Assembly: GCA_905220665.1 (NCBI GenBank)
Contig: CAJNAR010000151.1
Location: 62,001 to 126,000, forward strand
Direction of reading: 5' to 3'
DNA from: Albugo candida
Taxonomy: Eukaryota > Oomycota > Peronosporomycetes > Albuginales > Albuginaceae
DNA: 64,000 nucleotides
Under the pieces are notes generated by a model. It made no database searches, had not been told where the DNA came from, and saw only the letters and a list, made by a program, of their open reading frames with translations. Of this stretch, positions 44,613 to 56,700 are shown piece after piece. The translations under genes and the position numbers were made by a program. Numbering within the stretch: the first letter of the stretch is position 1; each line of letters begins with the position of its first letter.

Positions 44613-45500
44613 TAATGCGACAAACAAGTTTTAGCGCGCAGGTCTCTCAGGCAAGTGAGGACGGAGTCACTGAGCATGGTGTAGACCATCTGGACAGGAT
44701 GGAGAGACTCATAGGGAGCCTAATGAGTGATATGACACGGGAACGCGTATAGTGTACTCAATTGACCCCCGCGAAATTAATATTCCGCCCATGGAGAGTG
44801 GTTCGAGCGCCTTCAGCCAGTTCTTTGGTTCCCGACAACAGCGATTCAGAGATGACTCACTCAGTGAAGCCTGGGTGCAGATGCTGTTTGCTGCACCGCG
44901 GTCCCGATTGCAGCAGCAACAATTCTTCCCGATTGTGCACCCTACGGCGCACCTTAATATGCAGCCAGAGAAGCAGTTATTTCCCAAGCAGTTCTTTCCC
45001 CAGCAGAGCTTTGAGATAAAGATGCCAATCGTCAAGGATATGAAGCCACTAATTGAGCGTTTTACTGAAAAGGAAGAATACAGAGGAGTTGGCGCTGGAA
45101 TTCAAGACCGGGGGTTGCAGTTATTGGACGAACTTGGTGCAGCTCAATAACTTAGTGGAGTCGAGTAACCTGAAGAGTTCCAGATGAGCACTCTCAATTG
45201 ATATCTCGATGGTATCTCAAGAAAGAACTTCAACAAGATGAAAGGACGTCTGGCCATCGGAAAAATTAACGGTTGAACATCTGATGAACAAGATGTTGAA
45301 GGTTTACGACAGAGAAGTTACTATCGACCGGGCCACGCAGTTGTAGCGAGCGCGTGAACAAAATGATCGCTCAGGTACGGAACACTACCAGTAATTGGCT
45401 ACCGCTTTTTTTGTTCTTCAGTACATTTGTGAAGGGGCAACGACGGGGGTGAAAAGAGCCATGCAGACTAGGCTCTATCGCCGTCTCACTAACCATCTCA
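44613..45500 (+). pseudogene. Retrotransposon gag fragment
   Basis: A plus-strand frame, TSFSAQVSQASEDGVTEHG, runs to a stop at 44,749-44,751 and is followed in another frame by a Gln/Phe-rich segment ending MKPLIERFTEKEEYRGVGAG and LQLLDELGAAQ (stop at 45,150). The KPLIERFTEKEEYRGVGAG style of sequence is typical of capsid regions of oomycete LTR elements. Further scraps of the same protein appear to about 45,500. It is oriented opposite to the neighbouring Copia relic C. Confidence 0.5.
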
Positions 45501-45599
45501 AGCGGGCATGAGGGATGTCAGACTTTGCCGCGACATTCGCGCATGCTAGTAGCGCAAGTGTGGTAGTGTCGGCAGACAACCTACTGAAAAGCGCAATAA

Positions 45600-45830
45600 T
45601 TTTTCCTTTCCAGGTTGACGGCACGCGACTCGGGTGAGTCCGTACTCAGCCTGCTGTCTTGCTCTCTCTGGGAGACCTCCATCCGATTCATCCTTTGGGA
45701 CAGGTCCTCGAGCATGGCCAGCATCCTTTCGATCGCCTCCACAGACGCTGCCGACTTTTATTGTTGGTAGCGATCATTGGTCTTATCTTGACCATCGTCC
45801 ACAACGGTAGTTTAGCCGCACCATCAACAC
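45600..45830 (-). pseudogene. Copia gag N-terminal fragment
   Basis: On the minus strand, directly after the primer-binding site, a short frame reads SAASVEAIERMLAMLEDLSQ followed by RMNRMEVSQREQDSRLS, a coiled-coil gag start. It ends near 45,600 where unrelated sequence begins, so only the first part of the element survives. Confidence 0.5.
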
Positions 45831-45850
45831 GTTTAGTTGAGCTCATAACC
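45831..45850 (-). promoter_or_regulatory. Copia primer-binding site (initiator tRNA-Met anticodon-arm type)
   Basis: GGTTATGAGCTCAAC begins at 45,850, directly inside the LTR. Copia elements are known to prime from a cut initiator tRNA-Met, whose anticodon arm complements GGTTATGxGCxC. A second site of the same form lies at 49,905-49,920. Confidence 0.65.
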
Positions 45851-46126
45851 TATCAAACGTTGTTCGCACTTGTGCAAAGGATATAGGAAGTAAAAAAGTG
45901 AAATATATTGAGCGTCGATTATTTTTTCCTAGTTAACCTTACCATATGCATATGACCAGCCCTTGCTGGTCCTGATCCCATAAGACATCCGTATGTCAAT
46001 GTCTCTCCCATCATTACCATATGTCAGCTTGTCGGCCAGTCAGGTGAGGTTGACCTTAACCTGTAACAGGTCTTGCAGTCACCTCTGGGGAGCCGCCATA
46101 CCTGTCAGAAACAAAATCTTCTGACA
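45851..46126 (-). repeat. Copia 276-bp LTR, 5' LTR of a truncated minus-strand element
   Basis: A reverse complement of 40,531-40,806 over its full length except for differences in the first 13 bp (TGTCAGAAGATTT versus TGTTATAAAATGT) and a few substitutions. It begins TGT at 46,126, ends TTTGATA at 45,851, and is followed by the primer-binding site, so it is a 5' LTR. Confidence 0.85.
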
Positions 46127-46398
46127 GATCCAGCCACCAATGCTGATGGAAATCGGCCATCCCTAGTGAGCAAATACTTACCTTGTAAGCTTGGCTCAAT
46201 CTCATTGTGTCATTCGTCCTAATTTTCTTATCAAAATAAAAGTTGGCCAATCATATCAAATTGAGGGGATTTTACCAAAATCACTGAGGAGATTGTATCG
46301 GTTCCCAATCAGTGGTAGGCATATTACGATGCATTGCTCAATTATGAGACGGTTCAAAAGAATTCTTTTGTTATGCTGGTGTCAGCGTGCGTTGATGC

Positions 46399-48220
46399 TT
46401 GGACACGCGCACAAATCAAATGTGTAAACAACCGGAAGAGGTGATTGAGGAGAATTGGATCAATTATTTCGGAGAAGCTATTCCAACGGATTCGCTAAAG
46501 TTGAATAAAATTGATCATATGGTGAAGAAATTCAAAATGGACACACGATTAATGAATGCTGGATCTCGTGTGTCGCAACTTGATATATTGCGCATTTAAG
46601 GAGGAGGGTCTGCAGAATTACGTGGAGCAGGTGGATGCGTGCGAAGAGAATCGTAAATTGGATGGTTGAAGGTTAAAAGCCTGAAAAATTCTGGACAAGT
46701 TGAATATGGATAACAATGATAGTACAGTGGCGGTATACCGATGGTGTCTAGGACAATTGAGGAGCTATATGAAATGAGAATCTGAAGAAACCGATTTTTT
46801 TAATTTCTTAATTAAATTTTTAAATTTGTTGGGTTCAATACGAGTTATTGAGCCTACGAAATAAACACGATTGTCTCCTGTTAAGCAACGACGTGTTCCT
46901 GCTCAGAGTCATAGACCTAAAATAGAGGAATTTGGGCAACGAGTGTCATAATTTGGTCCACCGCGTACCAGATTTGAATGTTTTAATGAGAAAGCACGGA
47001 ACATTCTGTCGGAAGACGCCCGTGATGCGCATCAGGCAAAGCGGAATATCTCCTAAGGAACCGAAAAGCAATCGTGAAGGATCTTCTTCGCAAGAACCGA
47101 ACGTGAGGAAAGCAACTTCGGTCAAAGAAAAGGGGGGAATTTATCGCTACCGTGGATAGAATACAAAATGTAAGTACGCTATTGGACTCTGTCTTAGATT
47201 GCAGAATCGTGAATGCGGGCTTGGTGGACGTCTTGGAATTAAAGCATCCGTTCGTGTGAGTCAATACACCACGCCGAGGAAGATAATACGCTCGGAGAAA
47301 CGCCAACATGGATAAAGCATCGAGTTATGTTGGATTATGTAGATTTACCTACGTCGAGTGGACCTTCATTCTGGAGGTGACGGTAATCGAAAAAGACAAA
47401 TCTATGACACTATTCATCGCTCGTGTCATGATGGAGATAATGGGATATTCCATCGATGCTATTTTAAAAGTAGCGAGGCAAAGAAAAATAATATGGTAAA
47501 CTTGGTGGATCGAACAGAGTACTGGAGGTAAGACCTCTCCGTGTCGTCTGTTGAAAAAATGCGACGAAGCGTGCTATGCCAGTGCCAACAACGACTTTGA
47601 TGAGAGATAAACCTATATGATGGTGCCGGAGGCGGTCAAGGCGGAGACCCAGAGATGCTATTAAGGAAATTTTTGAGTCAAAAGTCGTAGAATCAGGAGC
47701 AAACGGAGCAAGAGAAGAATCACATTCGCGACTTACGTCATTACTTTACCGGTATCAGGATCTTTTCAGGGTGGGGTTCGCAGCGGACCCCCCTTCAGTC
47801 AAAGTCCCTCCTCTCAAGGTGCAGATAAAAGGAAGGATTGAACCGGTAATCGCGATATCCAGACGCTATCCCTTGTTACACCACGATTTTCTGTTGGAAC
47901 ATATTCCTAGTCTGGAAGAACACAATTTGGTGCATCTGATTCCCGATCCAAGATGGGGTAGCGCGGCTAGAATTGTTGCAAAAAAGACGTCGGAAGCTAT
48001 CGGATGACGCTGGCCACTCCATTGGCGTGACCAATGCAAGACTTGATTGCCTCTCGCGAGCCTCGATGAGCCACGATGTTATTTCGCTGGATTGTTTTCT
48101 TTTCTACTGTCAACTACCTCTACATGGAAACAGCCGTGATTATTTTACTGTGGTAACACCACAAAGGCTTTATACAATTTACTATGTAACTGTTCTACAC
48201 AAGTGTATGTGCAAGTAACT
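46399..48220 (+). mobile_element. Gypsy retrotransposon relic (gag, partial RT)
   Basis: Plus-strand Ty3/Gypsy fragments. The gag-like part reads QPEEVIEENWINYFGEAIP and KIDHMVKKFKMDTRLMNA (46,430-46,560). The reverse transcriptase N-terminus is best preserved at 47,730-48,000 (LLYRYQDLFRVGF, VPPLKVQIKGRIEPVIAISR, FLLEHIPSLEEHNLVHLIP, RWGSAARIVAKK) and continues after a frame change with SLDCFLFYCQLPLHGNSRDYF and FTVVTPQRLYT to about 48,190. The catalytic YxDD box and the rest of pol are missing. The region between gag and RT is too degraded to assign. Confidence 0.7.
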
Positions 48221-48439
48221 TGTTGCACTTGGCTTCGGTTTCCACATCGGTCTTAAGGCGTATCGAACCTTAAAAACACTGCATATAACACCACCCGTTC
48301 ATTCCGTAAGGGAGTTTATACCGGTATTTTTCTGAGACTATTCTTTGTTTGCTTGCTTTCCGCGCAAGTAACAGGAACGTTCTTGACCATATCTGCGATC
48401 GTACCATCGGAATTACGTTGCGCAACACGCGATTCATCT

Positions 48440-49904
48440 GCTTGTTACGTCAACTTGCATCCTTTTGCCTCCAACTTTCCATACGAGGAATGTTGAAAGA
48501 TGGCGTCTAGTCGAGTGGGAGGTTGCCAGGTCTCTGGCCGCCTCGTTACCACTTCTGACAAGATTTGATGATTGAAATTCAGCAGGCGACAAAAGAGGCA
48601 GTACGGTGTGAAATGATGCAGGTGCCGATATTCTAATAGAGAAAGAGTGGATAAATAGCAGGTTGCTCGTAGGTACGAGAGTAAAGATTGGTATTATACT
48701 TTGCAAAAAACGAGAACTTCCTAGCGTGCTTCAAGAAGACAATGTTCCAAGGTAGGTTTTCCGCATATTTCACATCGTTTAAAAGAATATTGCTCGGTAA
48801 ACCGTTAATTGTTGCGATTATCTTCACCCATCCTATCCATAACATCTTCATGCCCTTCCTGTTTGAAAGTATGCGTGATTCCTTGCATTTCTTGCGATGC
48901 TGTAACAAATTCATATCCGATACGGGATGCCTGCCGGAACCGCTCTCTAATTTCGATACTTTTTCCTTGTGTTTCAAACGTAGCAGTTTTGCATTTATTC
49001 TCTATAACGATGTCTTCATTGCTAATGGAGCCCTGCTTCCAGCAATCTCTTTTCATATGTCCGCTTGTCCCGAAACTGTAGCAGTTCCTTCGCTTCTTCG
49101 GCTTAAATTCCCCAATCGCAACGATTCGGTCTCGAATCTATTTCTTTGGCTCCTTTTGGTGCATTACTGATTATACCTGAATCAATAAGCTGGGCGAAGT
49201 GACGCAATTCCTCAGCTTGCCTTCTGGCGTCTTCTCTCATTGTGCTGACACGGGCTATCAAAGCTTGTTTAAATTCAGGCTTTGCGTAATTGATAAACTC
49301 TCCAGGAGTATATCGTCTGCTCCGCCGACTTCCTCCCTGACCGCCGTCCAGCTGATATTTTGCCGTATAAAGGCGTGCTGCCTGCGTTTGTGATGATGTT
49401 GGGCCAGAAGACTTTGTCCATCACTTCTTCGACGCTAGACGCTGAGTCATCCATTTAGTGACCTGCTTCTCGTATCAGGCCAGATGCTGTCCTAGGCATT
49501 CTAGCTTCACCTCCTTACTCCAGATCCGCCGGATGCTTGGTGGTCGTGCGATAGTTTTCGCAAGAAATGATAACATTGATAAACGGCGCCCCTAATCCAG
49601 AATATGTTTCCTTCCAGTCGAATAGCTGAATGGCGAGCTTTATATTCCTTGGTGCGGGAAATTGACTCGGTTTGGCACGTCCAGCGCATTATGTAGCATG
49701 GCTGCATCGGTTTCGCATCCAGGGATGACATTGTCAAACCCTATTGCTTAGTCAGCACATGCGCTCTCCGTTCGCGCGGCTGGTGCTGGTAGGCGCGAGC
49801 CGACATTTCGCTCGGTTTTTGTTTATGTCTTGTCAATCAAGTGTCTCCAGCAGCAGCGTCATTCGGTCCGTCGGTTCTTTCATGGCCTTGGTTTATGGAA
49901 GCTT
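48440..49904 (-). mobile_element. Copia retrotransposon relic D (gag-protease)
   Basis: Minus-strand Copia gag and protease: FINYAKPEFKQALIARVS and ARRQAEELRHFAQLIDSG (49,180-49,300), the zinc knuckle CYSFGTSGHMKRDCW with Phe for one Cys (49,050-49,090), the protease LESGSGRHPVSDMNLL with Glu for the catalytic Asp (about 48,930), and LNDVKYAENLPWNIVFL (48,760). The gag segment resembles the NIVNYADPHMRMTM region of Copia B. The element starts to the right at its primer-binding site (49,905-49,920) and is cut off after the protease. Confidence 0.7.
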
Positions 49905-49920
49905 GGTTGGGCTCATAACC
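49905..49920 (-). promoter_or_regulatory. Copia primer-binding site of relic D
   Basis: GGTTATGAGCCCAACC at 49,920-49,905 complements the anticodon arm of initiator tRNA-Met, as in Drosophila copia. The bases before it (CGCCAACA) would be the end of the 5' LTR, whose other end I could not place. Confidence 0.65.
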
Positions 49921-50726
49921 TGTTGGCGGGTGAGCGAAGATGGTTGCGTTGCAGGAAGTTGCCAAAACTGACTATTTATTTCTAGGAAATCAAAATCCAA
50001 ACAATCGATTAGACTATGTATCGAGTGCGACCAGAACCCTAAGGCATATTTTCAATTCCTTCCAACATATGCTCGCTAAATCGAAAAAATACGCGGAAAC
50101 ATAATCGTATATTGTGAGGGAGGAGTGTTGAAATGCGATGTGATTTCGCTGAGTCTTAGACCCAGCGGGTGACATTATCCCACGCGACAAGTACTTCAGT
50201 GATAGAAAGGGGCAGACCATGTAAGACTGTGGTGAAAGAGAATCCAACCAGTGAAATGACATTATATCCACTTGGGTATTTTTGCCACCACTCGTTAAAG
50301 CAGCGTTTTGATGCATTTTATAGGGCGACGTATCTCTATGACGGATTTTATACTTCTAAACGCGAATGTAAGTGTAATTGTATCTCTTCAAACCACCTTA
50401 TGCGTCGAACAAGTTAATCAGCAGATCCACCATTCACCATCACACGATACAGCTAAAGTCTTTCGAGCTTTTGCAGACTCGACTCAGCTACACTTCCACT
50501 GGAAATGACTATTTGAATTGTGTTTATGACACGATAGAAATCAGAATAACTATCCTTGCTACCTGCAACACACGAGGCGGCAGCAATTTTGTAATGGGCA
50601 TGCAGCGGCAGACGTCAGTTTTATGAAATGCCCTCTATGCTTATCTTCCTCTACATCCCATCGTGTCGGCGATAAGCATCCAAACACAAAACTGGTAATA
50701 AACGTTCAACACTGCCATTAAAAATC
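49921..50726. other. Spacer downstream of the XMAP215 gene, probably partly LTR
   Basis: No supported gene. The left part should be the 5' LTR of Copia relic D. A minus-strand stretch around 50,170-50,310 looks protein-like in one frame, but I recognise no family. The 3' untranslated region of the XMAP215 gene must lie at the right end. Confidence 0.4.
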
Positions 50727-53700
50727 TCAAAATTTGCGTACTCGATCGAGACGCTGGCGAATTCGTTGCGTCTTTAAAAGTGTCGAATGGCTCGATTCTT
50801 CAAAGGTCCCGTCATGAATTGATGCGTAATCGCTTGTGTTTGACTTTGGAGATGGCAGTGATGTCCCATGGAATAGACGTCGTGATACATTCTCATGCAA
50901 AGTATCGTTTTCATCTTGCGCTATTTCCTGAGAATTGCCATTACCCATAGACTGCAAAGAGTTCACGACGGTCGTATTCAAGCCATTTGTTACTACAGAC
51001 GTCTCTTTGGATGTAAGTACTCCATTTCGAGACAGTAGCGTTAATACTGGGGACGTGGACGGTAGATCTTGTACGCATTTTTGGAAGAAAGAAGGATTGA
51101 CTTTTGAAATACTGGAAGCGATAATCAGTAGCGCCTCCTGCATTTTTTCATCTGCTCCGTGTGCTGCAAACATATGACTTTGTGGAAGTGTTGCAAAGAA
51201 GGAATGCATTTGCATCAGCACTCCAAAGAGATTAACGCCTTCGAACGGAACCAATGCAGCCGCTTGCTGTTTTGACACATGAACGAGAATCCTTCCTATC
51301 AACTGATCCAATGAGTCCTTCTTCATGAGATGATTGTAGCTATTGTAGGCACTGAAGTCGCCGACATCATTCCGAATGATTCTCTGCAGCAGATTGATGA
51401 TAGATGGAAATACTTCGCCGGCCTTGACACGTCCCAGAACATCCAATATCAGAATGTAGAGCGCACGAATAATCATATAATGACGCTTTTTGTCAGGTGT
51501 GTCCAGCTGTTTGTCTGGGTGTTGAATCACATTCGGACAAGCATCTTGTAAGCAAGGATGTTGTAATGTTGAGCAGCCTACTAACAGCATCCGTTCAATC
51601 GTGTAGCGCTGCAAATGATCCGCAACAACACGATTCTTCAGCACTGCTCGCAACGTTGTAACACTTAGCGATAGCACGCGCATTTGAATGTCGAAAGGCG
51701 GAAAAGCTTCCAAATGGGATACGATCTGATCGCTTTTGCGTTCTTGGAAGCTCACACGAATGCATTCACACAATTTCTGTACAATCTCATTCACAAAAGC
51801 TGTCAGAAATTCCACTTCATACGTATCGGACGGATAGCTTGCAATTGCGTAAAGCCCTTTCATTGCGTCAATACCATTCTGTAATTCGACTTCGTCTTCC
51901 GTCAATTTGACGTCTTTTGTAATGAGTTTGCGCATTGGACGCATCAGTAGAGCCTCTACCCCATCGTTATCCGCTTGTGTATCTTCTGTATCCTCAGGGA
52001 CAGGTGCGTCGATACTGTCGGTCTCTGGCAGACAATCGGACTGAGAGGCTGTGTGACAGTCGTGGGGGTCCATCACGACGTCATCGTCATGTGCCAAGGA
52101 CGTACTACCAGCTGTAAAAGACGATTCCATTTCGATAGTTTCCCCCCGAGTCGCATCTTTGCCTCCACACTGACTCAAATGTGGCTGAGATCGCGGTTCA
52201 TTTGGCGGCAAGTGCTTTATCTTGGCCCGAATCAAATCCATTCCTTGTTGTGTAGATACCTGAACGAGTCGAAAGAATCGTTCCAAATTGCCGTCTGTGC
52301 GGTAAAATGCCGCAACCATTGCATTGATCGCACATTCGCGTACATCGCGTTCATGTGCTGTCACCAGTTTGGCTATCTCCCGTATGATTTTCTTCCCAAC
52401 AGACGATACTTCCCGGTCGTTTGACAAAAGATATTCGACCATATCGATGCATTCACATCGGCTCTTCATATTTTTCGTCGTGTTGATACAATCCAATAGA
52501 TACGATGCGTACTTCTCACACGGGAAGACATCGGATATCTGTCGTAAAAGCTCTCGATACCGAAGGCGGAAACGAGGTTTCGCATGGCCACTCTCTTGTA
52601 ACACGAATGGTAAGAGAATTCCAGCTTCAGCTTCTCCCAATACGTATTTTCGCTTTTGTAAGAGTGTGAATAGCGACACAAGTAGTTCCAATACTTTGGC
52701 CAGCGCTTGTACATTGTTGTCAACGATCCGTAATGTGATCCATTTGAACATGAGATCCAGCACGGAAATGATTTCGTCAGGCTGTTGCATCAAACACGTG
52801 AGGAGATTGGATATGCCCGCCATCATTCCTTTCTCAAGAGATTCAGCAAACAATTGATCTGCCAGTTCACGAGAGCAATAAGGTCGCCAATCCGACTCGA
52901 TTTCTGATTTTCGAGTGTTCATTTCTGACTGCGATGTTGAGTCAAAGATCCATCGACTGTATTGAGCTTTAGCTAATCTTGCTGCTTTTTGAATCTCGCT
53001 ACATCGAGAAAGCGAGACTCCTTCGTTGATCGATTCTCGACCTCCTTGTGCTTTCTCTGACTCCTCTGTCGAGTCTTTGGGAGTGCTAACTCGTACCTCT
53101 ACCGATCGACGAAGTGATCGACCAGCTCGAAGAGCACCTAACCGACCGCCATGTTGTCGAATGCCACGTAAGGACTTGATTCCAGACGACATAGTGGCTT
53201 CATTTTCATGCTGAAAGCTGTCATCATTGTTACTGCTGGTAGATAGTGCTTGCATCGTAATGTCTTCTTCTTGTTCCTGATTTATTGCATTGGCTCGTGC
53301 TTCCGTAACAGATTCCATGAGCTTGAGAATTAGTGGTTGTAAGGTACGCATCTTCGCCGGTTTGATATCGCGACATCCGACTGACAAAACAGTTTGTACT
53401 CCAACCGATCGAAGTACTTCAAGAAGCAATTGCTGAGCTTTTTCACGCGTTTCTGGAGATCGATCGAGTAAGCATTGAACTGTTGGAACTATCAGTACGG
53501 TCAGATCCATTGGTCGTTGCGTTTGCTGTTCCGAGCAGCTTTTCAAATTCTCGGCCGCCCAATTGAGAACATCAGCACGTCCAACCGGATTCAATAGTTG
53601 CTCCGACAGCGGAAGTAGGAGACTTTCCATACATCCGATCGATGTGATCGATTGATGTTTGACCCAACGCTGGAGAGTATCGAGCGATGCGGTCTGCAGG

Positions 53701-56700
53701 TTCTTCTTATTATCAGAGCATCCATTTAAAAGTGTCGGCCCTAAAAGCTTGGAGAATTTCGCTATTTCAGGTCCGATACTGGTGGCAAGTATTCCGATAA
53801 CTTGAGCGGCTTTCACCTTCAAATTGGCATTGGAATCGCTCAGTCGAGGTTTCAGTGCTCGTATCAATTCCCCCACACTTTTCGTGAATTCAATCGCACA
53901 ACCCGTTTGCTCGCAAATACTTTGCACCGATTCCATTGCCACAAGTCTTTTTTTCCATGCTGCTTTATCATCTTCACACTTGAGATCACTCAACAGCTCT
54001 TTTGTTATCAGGTTGCTGATATCTTGACGACCAAATACGTCCATCACACTCGTTTCTGTGTTTTTCTTGCGGTTGGAAGAGCGTCGGACATTTCCACTCT
54101 CATCAGGCGTCTCCTTACATGAGCCACGAGCACTTCGAACGACGCTGTCCATGGCTGCAGACGCATCATATCCGGTTTTCTCAAATTCTTTCTCGGCCAA
54201 AGTCGCCAATGCCGGCTTCCAAGTGTCTAATTGAAGTATCGGTAGAATTGCTGGGCCTACCTGCCTGTACATTGTCCCTAATAAAGCGATCGAAGCACTT
54301 CGACATTTCGCGTTCGACGATTCCAGGCCTTGTGTGCCCTTGATGTACTCAACCAAAGCTCGAGGACCACAATGTGCCATTCCAAAATCTTTGATGAGCG
54401 TCGATATGACTTCAACAACTTCAATATGCACCAGCGGCGATTTCGTCAAAGTTATATGCGCAAGAATGCAACTGACGACATATTCTGGATGTGTGGCTTC
54501 ACTAAATGCGACAATCACTCGTCGGACTGTGTCGGATACTTTACGATCACTGAGTTTATCGACTGAAGGCGGAAGTAGCATTGACACGATACTTTTGGGG
54601 AAACGAGACGAATGAGATGCCAAACTGCCAATCGCTTGGAATGTGCTTTTTAATACATTGATATTGCTGTCTTTAAAGTCTTTGGTGTGTGCTGAGAGAT
54701 AACAGACAAAACCTTCCAATACGCGAAAGCTCAGGTTCTGTGTCGCTGCAAATGCTTCGAGTAATTCGATCGCATGTTTGCGTTCGGTCCATTTGGTACT
54801 CGCGATTTCTGCTTGGATTGTTGGCCAGTCCGCGCCGATAACTTCAGAAAGTATGTCTTCCGATTCTTCCGCGGTCATCGAAGCCTTTCCGCTTGACTCC
54901 GTGACACTTCCACTGCTTGGTGCGTTTGGAACAAGATGAGTAGCACTCGTATTGCTTGCTGGTGCTTTCTTTCCTCCCAGGGTAGATCTTCTCCTCGTAG
55001 TGCTTCCTGTGCTTTTCGACTCTTTATCCAGTACCGATTTCATATTCGTATCGCAATCTGCCACAGACGTGCTTGCATTTCCACTTGCAGCTAAACCCGC
55101 TTCGATAGCTTTATAAGCTCGTATGTTTGATTTGGAGATAGCAGCGAGTTGTTGCTGTAAAGCTGATGAGCCGTTGGTCACATTGTAGAGCCTAACAATA
55201 GCTTCCACCGCTGCTTTTCGGACAGTTGGATCAACGTCCTCAGATGTCTGACAGAGCATCTGCCCACATGTCGTGAATATCGCGTTTTGTTGCTCAGTCT
55301 CAAGATTAGTGACATAAGCGGTCATGACGCAATTCTCGGCACCGTCTTGATCCTCTGTAGAAATCAAACTTCTCTCTATAAACCGCAGGGTCTGGACTCT
55401 TGCTTGAGGCGCCTTATTTTTCATCGGATCTACCCAAGTGCGTAGGTCCTCCATCTGCTGATCCAATGGTATGACGTGTTTTTGTATGATGTCCAGTGCT
55501 AAATTGGTCGCCTGAAGAATAATTGTCTTCTTATCCGACAATTTACTCATCAGAATTGGCACAAATGCGCGGGCGTAGTGAGTAAATTGTCTTCTAAGAC
55601 CATCCGCGAGGGCACCAACGACTTCGAATGACGTAGCAACAATATTCACATTAGAATCTTGGCTCAAAAGCTTGAGTGTCGCCACAAGATCGCCATAATC
55701 ACCATTAGCGAGCTTCGGCACCGGTCCAATTACTTCGAGAACGATTTTAAGAGCTGCTACTTTATCCTTCCATTTTGTGGACCCGATCTTCGCTTTGTAT
55801 TCTGTCTTTGCTAGCTTTTCCGTCAGATTAACGGCATCTACAAAGTCACGTGGATCCATAGCCGAAGTTTCGGGTAAGACGCTCTTCGACTTGATTGTAT
55901 TTCGTCGACTGGTATTACTACTTTTCCCGATTTCGCCTTTTGGAGCCATTCCTTTCACGTGCTTGGCTGGCTGAGCGCTACCCGGAACAACATCTTTAGT
56001 AAGAGCTTCGTACTCTGTTTGCTGCGCATGCCGAAGGTTGGACACGATATCTTGAATCACGACTGGTCCAGTCCAGCGATGAATCTCTACCAGGAGTTTG
56101 AGAGCAAGAGGACGCACATTGTTCACTGTCGATTCACAAAGACTTGGTAACGCGCTCTTTAGTGCTGGAATTGAGATAATACGGGGTCCAAATAGCTGTA
56201 AAGCTTGCAGTAGACTCGATACGCATGCAGGAGGTACTTTTGGCTTTTTATGCTTTGTTCCTTCGATGAGAGCTTGCACGGTTTCTTCTGTAGCTCCATT
56301 TTCGATAAGTTTTGGAATCAAAGACTCACACAACGTGATCGTTGTTGGTCGACCTGAGAAGCCTTTGTCGATAACTCCCTTCATTAAGCTTGGTACAATC
56401 GAATTCTGCAAAGAATTTGTGTTCTCAACATAGCTCGTGACAGCTTGAAGCCCCGCGTCCAAAGCGCTCGCATTTGAATCCTGACAGAGTTTCTCGAGAT
56501 GACATAAAAGAGAGCTCGTGACAGAATCATTGAATGGTTTTGTTTTCCAAATAAGATTTATCTTCTCATACGCTTCTTTGCGCACTTTCCAGTTTTTATC
56601 ACTCACTTTTGCGACAATTTGAGAAATAGTTCCCTCATCAATTTTGTCTGCTGGAGGGTCTGTGAGGTTGAAGGGAGCGGGTGGTGTATTTTGACTCATA

